Origin: Flavobacteriales bacterium
GTDB lineage: Bacteria > Bacteroidota > Bacteroidia > Flavobacteriales > Flavobacteriaceae
Length of the DNA stretch: 64,000 nt
Direction of reading: 5' to 3'
NCBI GenBank assembly: GCA_026993355.1
Contig: JALWTX010000022.1
Coordinates: 124,001 to 188,000, forward strand
Under the pieces are notes generated by a model. That model was given only the letters and a program-made list of their open reading frames with translations, made no database searches and was not told where the DNA came from. Positions 42,473 to 50,828 of the stretch are shown piece after piece. Positions within the stretch are counted from its first letter, which is position 1. Every line of letters starts with the position of its first letter. Made by a program: the position numbers and the translations under genes.

Positions 42473-42988
42473 TTAATAGGTTAACAGACTGGTTATTTTA
42501 TAATTTTTTAGTCTTTCTCGTCCCCCTAAAAAAGAAAGTTCTATTAAAAAATTAAGCATTACAACTTCACCGCCGGCTTTTTCTACTAATTTGACTACGG
42601 CTTGTGCTGTACCGCCGGTGGCTAATACATCATCGTGAATCAATACCTTTTCGCCGGGTTTAATGGCATCTATATGCATACATAACGTATCAGTGCCATA
42701 TTCCAAATCATAGGTTTCGGAAAAAGTTTTATAAGGCAATTTACCCGGTTTGCGAATGGGTACAAAACCGGCATTGAGGTGTTCGGCTAAAAGTGTTCCG
42801 AAGAAAAAACCTCGTGCTTCAATACCGACAACTTTATCAATATCTTTCGGAATAAGTTGAAGCAGCTTTTCAGTGGTTAATTTTAAGGCATTTGCATCAG
42901 CCAATAAAGGAGTGATATCTTTAAAAATGATTCCGGGTTTTGGAAAATCTTTAATATCTCTGATGTATTTTTCAAGGTCTAGAGGCAT
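42473..42988 (-). CDS. apt: Adenine phosphoribosyltransferase
   Basis: This 171-aa purine-salvage enzyme makes AMP from adenine and PRPP. It begins IRDIKDFPKPGIIFKDITPLL (the Apt-specific start), has VGIEARGFFFGTLLAEHL near residue 54, IRKPGKLPYKT near 78 and the PRPP-binding loop VLIHDDVLATGGTAQAVVKLVEKAG-type block near 115. The DD-x-x-TGGT form is characteristic. It lies 48 bases downstream of the CDP-alcohol transferase gene on the same strand; no shared pathway is evident. Confidence 0.97.
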   Translation of the reverse strand: MPLDLEKYIRDIKDFPKPGIIFKDITPLLADANALKLTTEKLLQLIPKDIDKVVGIEARGFFFGTLLAEHLNAGFVPIRKPGKLPYKTFSETYDLEYGTDTLCMHIDAIKPGEKVLIHDDVLATGGTAQAVVKLVEKAGGEVVMLNFLIELSFLGGRERLKNYKITSLLTY

Positions 42989-43036
42989 AGATAATTTTTT
43001 TAATATTAAAACGTGTAAAAATAAACAAATATTTTA

Positions 43037-43612
43037 CTAATCAATCTTTCTTTGCCAAAATAATCCTTTTAAATTTGATTTGATTTCCGGAAGTTTTATC
43101 AAATAATACATATTTTCTATAAATGAAAAAGTAGCGACGACAAACATTAGCCAATATAAAAACGGTACGAAACCTTTCGTAAATAAAAGCAAGAAAAAAA
43201 TTGCTTGCAAAACACCTGATATTTTGGCTGAAATCAAATGCAGACTGGCCACTTCTTTAAATTTGAATAAAGCAAACAGATCAATAAATAAATAATAAAA
43301 AATCAGCAAAAAGAAGCTGATCTTATAAGGGGCAAGGTCATGCCATTTAAAACGGATTAAAGCAGCCATTGCTAACAAATACATGGCAAAATCTGCCGTA
43401 GAATCTAATTTTGCACCCAAAGATGTTTGCATATTAAAACGCCGGGCGATAAAACCATCTAAAGCATCGGTAAAAACATTGAAAAGAAACCAATAGAAAA
43501 AAAATTTTTCATTGCCCAAATAAACCACATAAAATAAAAATGGAACCGACAAAAGCCGGTAAAGTGAAATAAGATTAGGAATGTAATATATGTCTTTGTT
43601 AATCTTTGTCAA
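43037..43612 (-). CDS. CDP-alcohol phosphatidyltransferase family protein
   Basis: This 191-aa inner-membrane enzyme has the signature D-x2-DG-x2-AR-x8-G-x3-D-x3-D as TDALDGFIARRFNMQTSLGAKLDSTADF (residues 47-74, read in parts). Around it lie about five or six hydrophobic helices. The start YIPNLISLYRLLSVPFLFYVV is typical of phosphatidylglycerophosphate or cardiolipin synthase-like members; the acceptor alcohol is not readable. The only start compatible with the conserved N-terminus is TTG at 43612, with a stop three codons upstream and no ATG before the catalytic motif. Upstream is the divergent TlpA gene. Confidence 0.9.
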   Translation of the reverse strand: MTKINKDIYYIPNLISLYRLLSVPFLFYVVYLGNEKFFFYWFLFNVFTDALDGFIARRFNMQTSLGAKLDSTADFAMYLLAMAALIRFKWHDLAPYKISFFLLIFYYLFIDLFALFKFKEVASLHLISAKISGVLQAIFFLLLFTKGFVPFLYWLMFVVATFSFIENMYYLIKLPEIKSNLKGLFWQRKID

Positions 43613-43737
43613 AGTATTTTATTTTGGATAAAGATATAAAAAAACAATTTTCATAAATATGATAAACAATTATTTTTTTAACAAAAATTTGATGATAATC
43701 TTTTGTTAAGAGCACTGACAAGTCAACGGCTTTTTCT

Positions 43738-43745
43738 TATATTTG
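43738..43745 (+). promoter_or_regulatory. Promoter -7 box of TlpA-like gene 1
   Basis: TATATTTG followed by C, 30 bases before the ATG at 43776. Confidence 0.6.
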
Positions 43746-43775
43746 CATTTAATAATTTAGAAAAAGCAATAAAAA

Positions 43776-44912
43776 ATGAAAAAATTAATTTTATTAAGCT
43801 TAAGTTTGATTTTACTCGCTTCTTGTGGTCAGAAAAATACCAAAAAAGATGCTAATGTCGAAATTAGCGGTACGGCTATGGGGATGGATAAAGCACAAGT
43901 AAAACTGATAACTTATGAAGGGATGAAACCCATACCTATTGATTCTACAACCATGAAGGAGGGACATTTTAAATTGGCCGAAAAAGTAGATAAACCACAA
44001 TTGGTTTTTTTACATGTAGATGGCATTCCAAGTGATTTGCCCTTAATATTAGAACCAAACAGCCATATTAAAGTAGATTTAGACCGTGAACATATTCGCC
44101 GTTCTGCTGTGATAAGTCAAGGTTTAAACAAAAAATTCTATGATTACCTGGATCAACTAAAAATATTTAGAGATAAACAAGAAAAGTTAGCCAAACTTTA
44201 TCAAGCGGCCCAACAAAAAGGAACTAAAGCCGAACAAACTAACATCATCAACCGTTATTACAGTATTGATGACGAAAAACATGCCTATGAATATAAATTT
44301 ATTGAAGATAACAAAGACAATATTGTCGGTGGATTGGTTTTTGAAGCCACAGCTTATGACAGGGCAGAACCAAATTATAATAAATTGGCTAAATTATACG
44401 ATAAATTTAGCGAGGAGATAAAAAAAATGCCCAATGTTCAAAATGCTTATCAAAATGTGAAAGATAAAGCTGCTGTATCTGTCGGTAGTAAAGCACCAGA
44501 CTTTTCAGCACCGACCCCTGACGGTAAGCAAATATCGTTAAAGGATGCCATGGGCAAAGTAACTATTGTCGATTTTTGGGCTTCTTGGTGTCGTCCTTGC
44601 CGGGCTGAAAATCCATATGTGAAAGAAATTTATAAAAAATATCACGACAAAGGTTTAAATATCATTGGCGTATCTTTAGACAAACCCGGACACAAAGAAG
44701 ATTGGGTTAAAGCCATTAAAGATGACGGATTAACTTGGTACCAGGTTTCAAATCTTAAATATTGGCAAGATCCGATTGCCCGTAAATTATACCATGTAGA
44801 ATCAATCCCTGCTACTTTTATTTTAGATAAAAATGGCGTTATCCGGGCTAAAAATTTACGTCGCGATCGTTTAGAAGCTAAAGTAAAAGAGTTATTGGAA
44901 GAACAAAAATAA
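43776..44912 (+). CDS. TlpA-like thioredoxin-fold lipoprotein, copy 1 (DUF4369 N-terminus)
   Basis: This 378-aa predicted lipoprotein has signal peptide and lipobox LLASC (Cys17). A DUF4369-like beta domain covers about residues 28-130 (VEISGTAMGMDKAQVKLITYEG). A helical linker with HIRRSAVIS and QEKLAKLYQ follows, then a TlpA/ResA thioredoxin domain from about 238: APDFSAPTPDGKQISLKDA, the redox motif FWASWCRPCRAENP and the cis-proline SIPATFIL. It faces the periplasm and probably reduces disulfides. A paralogue follows directly, separated by a terminator-like hairpin. Confidence 0.93.
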   Translation: MKKLILLSLSLILLASCGQKNTKKDANVEISGTAMGMDKAQVKLITYEGMKPIPIDSTTMKEGHFKLAEKVDKPQLVFLHVDGIPSDLPLILEPNSHIKVDLDREHIRRSAVISQGLNKKFYDYLDQLKIFRDKQEKLAKLYQAAQQKGTKAEQTNIINRYYSIDDEKHAYEYKFIEDNKDNIVGGLVFEATAYDRAEPNYNKLAKLYDKFSEEIKKMPNVQNAYQNVKDKAAVSVGSKAPDFSAPTPDGKQISLKDAMGKVTIVDFWASWCRPCRAENPYVKEIYKKYHDKGLNIIGVSLDKPGHKEDWVKAIKDDGLTWYQVSNLKYWQDPIARKLYHVESIPATFILDKNGVIRAKNLRRDRLEAKVKELLEEQK

Positions 44913-44936
44913 AATTACATTCCTCTAAATAATACA

Positions 44937-44984
44937 AAACGGAGCAGACCAATGATATAAGACTCATCTCTGTTCCGTTTTTTT
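44937..44984 (+). terminator. Terminator or attenuator between the two TlpA genes
   Basis: AAACGGAGCAGA pairs with TCTGTTCCGTTT (one G-U pair), with a 20-base loop and a T run. It ends 12 bases before the ATG of copy 2, leaving no space for a promoter after it, so read-through must supply copy 2 or the promoter lies inside copy 1. Confidence 0.75.
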
Positions 44985-44996
44985 AAATTTCCCCTT

Positions 44997-46109
44997 ATGA
45001 AAAAAATACTTTTATCCGGACTCGGCATTATTTTATTATTCTTTTTTAGTTGTAAATCGACACCTAAAACAATTACCTACACCCTTAAAGCTAAAGTGCC
45101 GAATATTGAAAACCAAAAGGCTTATCTCTCTACTTTTGACAAAAAAATGACCCAAAAAGTTATTGACACGGTTGAGATAAAAGACAGTCTTTTAACATTT
45201 AATGTGCCACAGCAAAATCCCCGTATTGCAATTATTAGTTTTGATAAAAGTAAATTAAAAATTCCTGTTATTATCGGTGATGGTAACATTGATATGACCT
45301 TAAAAGGAGACAACCCCATTGATGCCGATTTGGCTAAAACAACCTCTCAGTTAACCCAAAAGTTTTATCTACATCAAAAAAATATTCAAAAGGATAAAGA
45401 AAGAGGCCGTCGATTAATCATGGCTTATCGCCGGACGCCAAATCAAGAAAAAAAGGACAGTATTCGTCATGCATTTGAAAATTGGCAGCAAATGGCTCAG
45501 ATAAAGGAATATGATTATATCCGGAAAAACAAAGACGTTACCGGTCTTATTTCCATGCAAACATTACTCAATGCCCCCGATGCTGATTTTCAGAAAATTA
45601 AAAAAGCCTTTGAGGCATATCCCATCAATGTAAAACGTTCGGCCTTAGGCAAATATATTAACACGATTATCCTCACCAAAGGTGCTACCGAAATAGGGGG
45701 TAAGGCTCCTAATTTTACGGGAACCACGCCCGATGGTAAAAAAATAAGTCTTAGCCAAGCCATGGGCAAAGTCACAATTATAGATTTTTGGGCCTCGTGG
45801 TGTCGTCCGTGCCGCATGGAAAACCCTTATTTGGTCGAACTTTATCAAAAATACCATTCACAAGGTCTGAATATTATTAGTATCTCATTGGATAAAAATA
45901 GAGATTCATGGCTATATGCCATCAAAAATGACCGTTTGTCTTGGCCACAAGTATCCGAATTGAAATTTTGGCAAGATCCAATTGCAAAAATGTATGGTGT
46001 GGTGGCTATTCCGCAAACCTTTATCTTAGATGCACAAGGTGTTATCCGAGCCAAAAATTTAAGACGCGAAGCATTGGAGAAAAAAATAAAAGAATTACTC
46101 AACGAATAA
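44997..46109 (+). CDS. TlpA-like thioredoxin-fold lipoprotein, copy 2
   Basis: This 370-aa paralogue of the preceding protein shares its layout. The lipobox is FFFSC (Cys19), the DUF4369-like region covers 25-125, there is a helical linker (RGRRLIMAYRRTPNQEKKDS), and the thioredoxin domain starts about residue 235 with APNFTGTTPDGKKISLSQA, FWASWCRPCRMENP and cis-Pro AIPQTFILD. The C-termini of both copies are nearly identical in pattern (GVIRAKNLRR), while the middle regions diverge strongly, suggesting an old tandem duplication with the redox domain conserved and the linker changed. Its start sits just behind a terminator-like hairpin. Confidence 0.93.
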   Translation: MKKILLSGLGIILLFFFSCKSTPKTITYTLKAKVPNIENQKAYLSTFDKKMTQKVIDTVEIKDSLLTFNVPQQNPRIAIISFDKSKLKIPVIIGDGNIDMTLKGDNPIDADLAKTTSQLTQKFYLHQKNIQKDKERGRRLIMAYRRTPNQEKKDSIRHAFENWQQMAQIKEYDYIRKNKDVTGLISMQTLLNAPDADFQKIKKAFEAYPINVKRSALGKYINTIILTKGATEIGGKAPNFTGTTPDGKKISLSQAMGKVTIIDFWASWCRPCRMENPYLVELYQKYHSQGLNIISISLDKNRDSWLYAIKNDRLSWPQVSELKFWQDPIAKMYGVVAIPQTFILDAQGVIRAKNLRREALEKKIKELLNE

Positions 46110-46150
46110 ACTTGAAATTGTAGAAGATAATAAATTAAGAAGAAACCTAG

Positions 46151-47065
46151 ATGAATTTCAAAACAAAAAAGGAGACGGTTATTGGGGCTGCCTTGGTGGC
46201 ATTTGCTGCCGCATTGTGGGGAATGGATGGTATCATTTTAACCCCCAAATTATATAACTTAAATGTATGGTTTGTTGTTTTTATATTACATGCCATTCCA
46301 TTTTTTTTTATGAATTTCTTTTTGTACAAGCGCTACAAAAAATTTAAGTACTTAAACCGGGTTGAATTACTGTCGCTTTTTTTTGTGGCACTTTTTGGTG
46401 GTGCCATTGGTACTTGGGCTATAGTTAAGGCTTTGTTTTTAGTCCATTTCAAATCATTGAGTATCGTCGTTTTATTACAAAAATTACAACCGGTATTTGC
46501 CATTGCATTAGCCCATTTTTTCTTAAAAGAACCCTTGAAAAAAAACTTTTTATTCTGGGGAAGTATTGCTTTAATAGGCGGTTATTTTCTGACATTCGGC
46601 CTGCAATTTCCCCATATCGAACATCAAAAAAATACGATATTTGCCGCTTTTTTTGCCATTTTGGCTGCTTTCAGCTTTGGTGCTTCTACAGTTTTCAGTA
46701 AAAAAATATTGCATAAACTGGATTTTATTACGGCAACCTTTTTCAGATATGCTGCCACAACTTTGGTAACATTTATTATTGTGTTAATAACCGGTCATTT
46801 GATGGATTTTAAACAGATGACGCCGCAAAATTGGTTAATTGTTTTCATTATTGCATTAACCAGCGGTTCGGTAGCCATATTTATCTATTATTTCGGACTA
46901 AAAAAAATCAATGCCATGTTGGCTACCATCATGGAATTATTTTTTCCCATTACAGCCATCATGCTTGATTATTTGGTTAATCATCAGCGCTTATCATTAG
47001 TCCAATGGATTAGTGCGGCTATAATGATATATGCCATTATACAAATTAACCGGGAATCTGCTTAA
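46151..47065 (+). CDS. EamA/DMT-family transporter
   Basis: This 304-aa inner-membrane protein has about ten hydrophobic helices in two EamA repeats (residues 10-145 and 160-300). Visible marks are AAALWGMDGIILTP in helix 1, LLQKLQPVFAIALAHFFLKEPL at the end of repeat 1, ASTVFSKKILHKLDFITATFFRYAATTL in repeat 2 and ATIMELFFPITAIMLDYLVNHQRLS at the end, the usual helix 9 and 10 loop. The family exports metabolites or amino acids; substrate unknown. A strong terminator follows. Confidence 0.93.
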   Translation: MNFKTKKETVIGAALVAFAAALWGMDGIILTPKLYNLNVWFVVFILHAIPFFFMNFFLYKRYKKFKYLNRVELLSLFFVALFGGAIGTWAIVKALFLVHFKSLSIVVLLQKLQPVFAIALAHFFLKEPLKKNFLFWGSIALIGGYFLTFGLQFPHIEHQKNTIFAAFFAILAAFSFGASTVFSKKILHKLDFITATFFRYAATTLVTFIIVLITGHLMDFKQMTPQNWLIVFIIALTSGSVAIFIYYFGLKKINAMLATIMELFFPITAIMLDYLVNHQRLSLVQWISAAIMIYAIIQINRESA

Positions 47066-47124
47066 ATTTGACGAATATAAATTTGTAATATAATTTATAT
47101 TATGTTAAATAGGATTTGTAGTAA

Positions 47125-47155
47125 TAAAACCGGTATCAAAATGATACCGGTTTTA
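47125..47155. terminator. Bidirectional terminator
   Basis: A perfect 14-bp stem, TAAAACCGGTATCA / TGATACCGGTTTTA, with a 3-base loop, between the convergent EamA and 89-aa genes. It is the longest hairpin stem in the window. Confidence 0.9.
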
Positions 47156-47166
47156 TTTAAAAAAAA

Positions 47167-47436
47167 TTAAAGGGCATTAATTTTTTCAATTAAAGCATCA
47201 ACTGTTTCATTAATTTCTTTTTCTAAATTTTTAAAATAAGCCTTTTTATTTTCGGCTTTACGGCCTTCATTAATTTTTTTGTAAAAATCTTCATAAGCTG
47301 ATACTGCTTCATCAACAATTGCTTCTGCTTTAGCAGCATTTGCATCCGGGTTTAGTAATTGTTTGTAATTGGCTTCATCTATCACTTCACCAAAAATATA
47401 ATTAATTTGTTTTTTTAAACCTTTTATACTTGACAT
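47167..47436 (-). CDS. Small conserved flavobacterial protein, 89 aa
   Basis: This 89-aa, largely helical, charged protein begins MSSIKGLKKQINYIFGEVIDEA, a start I associate with a conserved but uncharacterised Flavobacteriia family. It has AIVDEAVSAYEDFYKKINEGR in the middle and ends in a heptad-like helix LEKEINETVDALIEKINAL. It has no signal peptide, is probably cytosolic and may oligomerise as a helical bundle. The ATG at 47436 is followed downstream by a strong terminator. Function unknown. Confidence 0.85.
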   Translation of the reverse strand: MSSIKGLKKQINYIFGEVIDEANYKQLLNPDANAAKAEAIVDEAVSAYEDFYKKINEGRKAENKKAYFKNLEKEINETVDALIEKINAL

Positions 47437-47526
47437 AATTTCTTTATTTTAATTTTTTACAAATTTAAATAAAATATCGGACATAGCCTCATTTACATTT
47501 TTTAATCAAAATTATAAGTTTTGCTG

Positions 47527-47534
47527 TATATTTG
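47527..47534 (+). promoter_or_regulatory. Promoter -7 box of the DUF6452 gene, possible leaderless start
   Basis: TATATTTG lies only 4 bases before the ATG at 47539. With usual spacing, transcription would begin at or within a few bases of the start codon. Confidence 0.55.
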
Positions 47535-47538
47535 TTTT

Positions 47539-48015
47539 ATGATTTCGAAAACCAAATATATACAAAGATTCTTATGGTTCTTTTTAGCCTCATTAGCTTT
47601 TTATTCATGTCGTAAAGATGATATTTGCACAGCTGGTGGCACGCCCAAATTAGGTCTGGCTTTTTATGATTTTACACAACCGGACACTTCAAAGAAGGTT
47701 GATAACTTAACTGTACTTGCGTTGCCGGGAGTTGATACCTTAATCCATAATGCAAGTTTGGATGAATTAAAATTGCCCTTAAATGTTAATACTGACAGTT
47801 GCCGTTTTGTTTTAATGGACGAACAAAATCCGGATACCCTCCAATTTAATTACACACGTCAACGCGCATTTGTCTCAAAATCTTGCGGTTACAAAATTAT
47901 TTTTCATCAATTAACTATTGTTTTACAACAAGATAACGACCTTTGGATCAAACAAATTGATATTATAAAAACCACTGTTCAAAACGATACCATTCATGTC
48001 AAAATTCTTCATTAA
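47539..48015 (+). CDS. DUF6452-type predicted lipoprotein
   Basis: This 158-aa protein has a signal peptide ending in the lipobox AFYSC (Cys23), followed by RKDDICTAGGTPKLGLAFYDF, a start I associate with DUF6452. The rest is beta-rich with two further conserved-looking cysteines (NTDSCRFVL, KSCGYKIIFHQLTI). The ATG at 47539 is used because the TTG at 47521 precedes the promoter box. It overlaps the DUF6048 gene by 20 bases, a pairing common in Flavobacteriia that suggests a joint envelope function, still unknown. Confidence 0.87.
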   Translation: MISKTKYIQRFLWFFLASLAFYSCRKDDICTAGGTPKLGLAFYDFTQPDTSKKVDNLTVLALPGVDTLIHNASLDELKLPLNVNTDSCRFVLMDEQNPDTLQFNYTRQRAFVSKSCGYKIIFHQLTIVLQQDNDLWIKQIDIIKTTVQNDTIHVKILH

Positions 48016-48685
48016 TCTTATTCTGATTTGTTTATTTGGGTCCGTTTCAGGTCAAACGACTCAAGATAGCACTGCACTTCAAACGCCCAAAACCAATCTA
48101 AAATTGTATAAGATACGCATGGGTTTTGATATTGGAAATTTTTTATGGGCGAAGTATAAAAAAGATTCTGCTACAGGTTTTAATCTCGATGCAAACCTTT
48201 ACAAAGATTACTACTTTTTAGCCAATTTTGGTCAAGAAACTCATTTAACAGACAACAATTTACTAAATTACACGACTACCGGGCGATATTTTAAAATAGG
48301 CATTGGTTATAACTTGTATCACAATTGGTTAGACATGAACAACGATATAATGATTGGGCTCCAATATGCTCAAGCCAATTTCGATTATTTTTTACATGCT
48401 TACCGTATCAATCAACCCGGGGCTATTTATCCGCCTCAGACCATTTATGTGGATGAAAATTTTTTAAATAACAAAGCTAAATGGCTGGAAATCAGCACAC
48501 AGATACAAGTAGAAACTTTTAAACATTTATTTTTGGGTTATAATGTATCTATTAAATATTTAATGAGTACCTCGACTATTAATAATTTCGATATCTCTTA
48601 TATTCCAGGATTTAATGATAAAAATACTTATAGTAATTTTGGTTTTGGTCTGCAATACTTTATCAGTTATCAACTCACTTTTTAA
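47996..48685 (+). CDS. DUF6048-type outer-membrane protein
   Basis: This 229-aa protein has a signal peptide (MSKFFINLILICLFGSVSGQ) and beta-strand-rich sequence typical of a small outer-membrane barrel: YKIRMGFDIGNFLW, YFLANFGQETHL, YFKIGIGYNLY, IMIGLQYAQANFDYF and the end FGFGLQYFISYQLTF, finishing in phenylalanine. It matches what I know as DUF6048. Start ATG at 47996 lies within the end of the DUF6452 gene, so translation is probably coupled. The flavoprotein gene starts 2 bases after its stop. Confidence 0.88.
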   Translation: MSKFFINLILICLFGSVSGQTTQDSTALQTPKTNLKLYKIRMGFDIGNFLWAKYKKDSATGFNLDANLYKDYYFLANFGQETHLTDNNLLNYTTTGRYFKIGIGYNLYHNWLDMNNDIMIGLQYAQANFDYFLHAYRINQPGAIYPPQTIYVDENFLNNKAKWLEISTQIQVETFKHLFLGYNVSIKYLMSTSTINNFDISYIPGFNDKNTYSNFGFGLQYFISYQLTF

Positions 48686-48687
48686 TT

Positions 48688-50253
48688 ATGCCACAAAATA
48701 TTCAATTACGGATAAGCTTGGAAGAAGCTAAAAAACCAGACATCTTGATAAAAAAAGCGGCCGAATTTTTATCTGTCCCGCTTACGGAAATACGCGCTGT
48801 TAAAACGCTACGAAAATCTATAGATGCCCGAAAGCCCAAAATTTATTTCAATTATAAATTAGCGGTTTATATAAATGAAAATCCACCCGAAGAACAAACG
48901 TATCAATTTGCCTATAAAGATGTGCGCCAAGCGCCTCCGGTACATATTATCGGCTTTGGTCCTGCGGGTATGTTTGCCGCTTTACGTCTTATAGAGTTAG
49001 GCTATAAACCCATCGTGATTGAACGGGGCAAAGACGTGCGTACGCGGCGACGCGATTTGCGTCAAATTAACCAATTCGGCAAAGTCAATCCCGAATCTAA
49101 CTATTGCTTTGGCGAAGGCGGTGCCGGTACTTATTCCGATGGCAAATTGTACACACGCAGTTTAAAACGCGGTGATGTCCGGCGAGTGTTTGAAAATTTG
49201 GTTTATCATGGTGCCAATGCACAAATACTCATTGATGCCCATCCCCATATTGGGACGGACAAACTGCCCAAAGTGGTTCAAAATATTCGAGAAACTATTT
49301 TAAAATACGGTGGTGAGATTCACTTTGAAAGTAAATTGACCGGCATAAACCTAAAAGACAACCAATTAAAAAGCATTATAATTAATCAAAGTAAAGAAAT
49401 ACCGGTTAAGCATTTGATTTTAGCCACCGGACATTCAGCCCGTGATATTTATGATTTGTTAAATAAACACCATATTTATATGGAAGCAAAATCGTTTGCC
49501 ATGGGCGTTCGGGTCGAACATCCGCAAGCACTGATTGACAGTATTCAATATCATTGCCCGGTAGGCGAAAAAGATGCTTTGCTTCCACCCGCTTCATATA
49601 GTATTGTGCAACAAGTCGGACAACGCGGAGTATATTCATTTTGCATGTGTCCGGGTGGTTTTATTGTGCCTGCAGCAACTAATAAACAAGAAGTTGTTGT
49701 CAATGGTATGTCCCCCTCCAAAAGAAATAATAAATTTGCCAATTCGGGTATTGTCGTCCAAATTAATGTGGATGAAGATTTGCCTAAATATGAAAAATTC
49801 GGGATTTTTAAAGGTTTGGAATTTCAAAAAGATTTAGAACATTTAGCTTTTATTGCAGGTGGCAAAAACTTAAAAGCACCGGCTCAACGTTTAACCGATT
49901 TTGTAGAAGGACGTCTCTCTCCTACCCTTAATGAAACTTCTTATCAACCGGGACTCACTTCAGCACCTTTACATTCTATTTTACCCAAAATTATAGGAAA
50001 AAAGTTACGTAAAGCCTTTAAAGCCTATGGACAAAAAATGCCCGGTTTTTATACCGATCTGGCCAATGTAATCGGCGTCGAATCCCGTACATCATCCCCG
50101 GTAAAAATTCCACGGACAGACCAATTGCATCATCCGCAAATAACCAACTTATATCCTGCCGGCGAAGGAGCCGGTTATGCCGGCGGCATTGTTTCGGCTG
50201 CTATGGATGGCGAACGAATTGCTGAATCTATTGCAAAGAATTTTAATGTTTGA
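48688..50253 (+). CDS. NAD(P)/FAD-dependent oxidoreductase, COG2509 type
   Basis: This 521-aa flavoprotein has an N-terminal region of about 85 residues (MPQNIQLRISLEEAK, KTLRKSIDARKPKIYFNYKL), then the FAD dinucleotide motif IIGFGPAGMFAALRLIELG near residue 88 and ERGKDVRTRRRD. YCFGEGGAGTYSDGKLYTRS lies near 145, ILATGHSARDIYDLL near 246 and NLYPAGEGAGYAGGIVSAAMDG near 487. This is the uncharacterised FAD dehydrogenase group widespread in bacteria. The N-terminal RRSIDAR-like pattern is shared by the family. Substrate unknown. It starts 2 bases after the DUF6048 stop, so it belongs to that operon. Confidence 0.93.
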   Translation: MPQNIQLRISLEEAKKPDILIKKAAEFLSVPLTEIRAVKTLRKSIDARKPKIYFNYKLAVYINENPPEEQTYQFAYKDVRQAPPVHIIGFGPAGMFAALRLIELGYKPIVIERGKDVRTRRRDLRQINQFGKVNPESNYCFGEGGAGTYSDGKLYTRSLKRGDVRRVFENLVYHGANAQILIDAHPHIGTDKLPKVVQNIRETILKYGGEIHFESKLTGINLKDNQLKSIIINQSKEIPVKHLILATGHSARDIYDLLNKHHIYMEAKSFAMGVRVEHPQALIDSIQYHCPVGEKDALLPPASYSIVQQVGQRGVYSFCMCPGGFIVPAATNKQEVVVNGMSPSKRNNKFANSGIVVQINVDEDLPKYEKFGIFKGLEFQKDLEHLAFIAGGKNLKAPAQRLTDFVEGRLSPTLNETSYQPGLTSAPLHSILPKIIGKKLRKAFKAYGQKMPGFYTDLANVIGVESRTSSPVKIPRTDQLHHPQITNLYPAGEGAGYAGGIVSAAMDGERIAESIAKNFNV

Positions 50254-50292
50254 AACGGAAAATAGATTAACTTTGTTATAAAACAAAAAAAT

Positions 50293-50817
50293 ATGGATTA
50301 TTTCGGTAACATTATAGAAGGGCTTAAATATGCCTTACCGGCCATTGTAACCGGTTATACGACCTATTATTTTTTAAACCGCTTTTTTCGACATGAAGAA
50401 AAAAAACAACTTTTAACAGCCAAAGCCGACCTGAAAAAACATGCCCTGCCCATTCGTCTGCAAGCTTATGAACGCTTAGCTTTATTTTTAGAACGTATTT
50501 CACCCGCAAAATTAGTTCAAAACCGGCAACCGGAAAACAATGATAAAAAACAATATGAATTGGCACTGATTTTTCAAATTGAAAATGAATATGAACATAA
50601 TTTAAGCCAACAAATTTATGTCAGTAGCCAATGCTGGAAAATGGTCACCACTTCAAAAAATGCAACGATGCTTTTTATTAAAAAAGTATCGGAAAACCCG
50701 CATATACAAAGTGCACAAGATTTGCAAAAAGCTTTGATTGAACAGTCTGCAAAAGAAGAATTGCCGACCAGTGTCGGTTTGGCTTATATTCGAAACGAAG
50801 TAAATGAACTTTTATAA
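50293..50817 (+). CDS. Conserved Bacteroidota protein with N-terminal membrane anchor (DUF7935-like)
   Basis: This 174-aa protein has one hydrophobic N-terminal helix (GLKYALPAIVTGYTTYYFL, residues 9-28) followed by a cytoplasmic helical domain. The block LPIRLQAYERLALFLERISPAKLV near residue 51 is very characteristic of a conserved Bacteroidota family, which I believe is DUF7935. EIENEYEHNLSQQIYVS-type sequence follows near 96. No catalytic motif is visible. It lies 39 bases after the flavoprotein gene and 11 bases before the SDR gene, so all are likely cotranscribed. Function unknown. Confidence 0.85.
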   Translation: MDYFGNIIEGLKYALPAIVTGYTTYYFLNRFFRHEEKKQLLTAKADLKKHALPIRLQAYERLALFLERISPAKLVQNRQPENNDKKQYELALIFQIENEYEHNLSQQIYVSSQCWKMVTTSKNATMLFIKKVSENPHIQSAQDLQKALIEQSAKEELPTSVGLAYIRNEVNELL

Positions 50818-50828
50818 AAAACAATATT

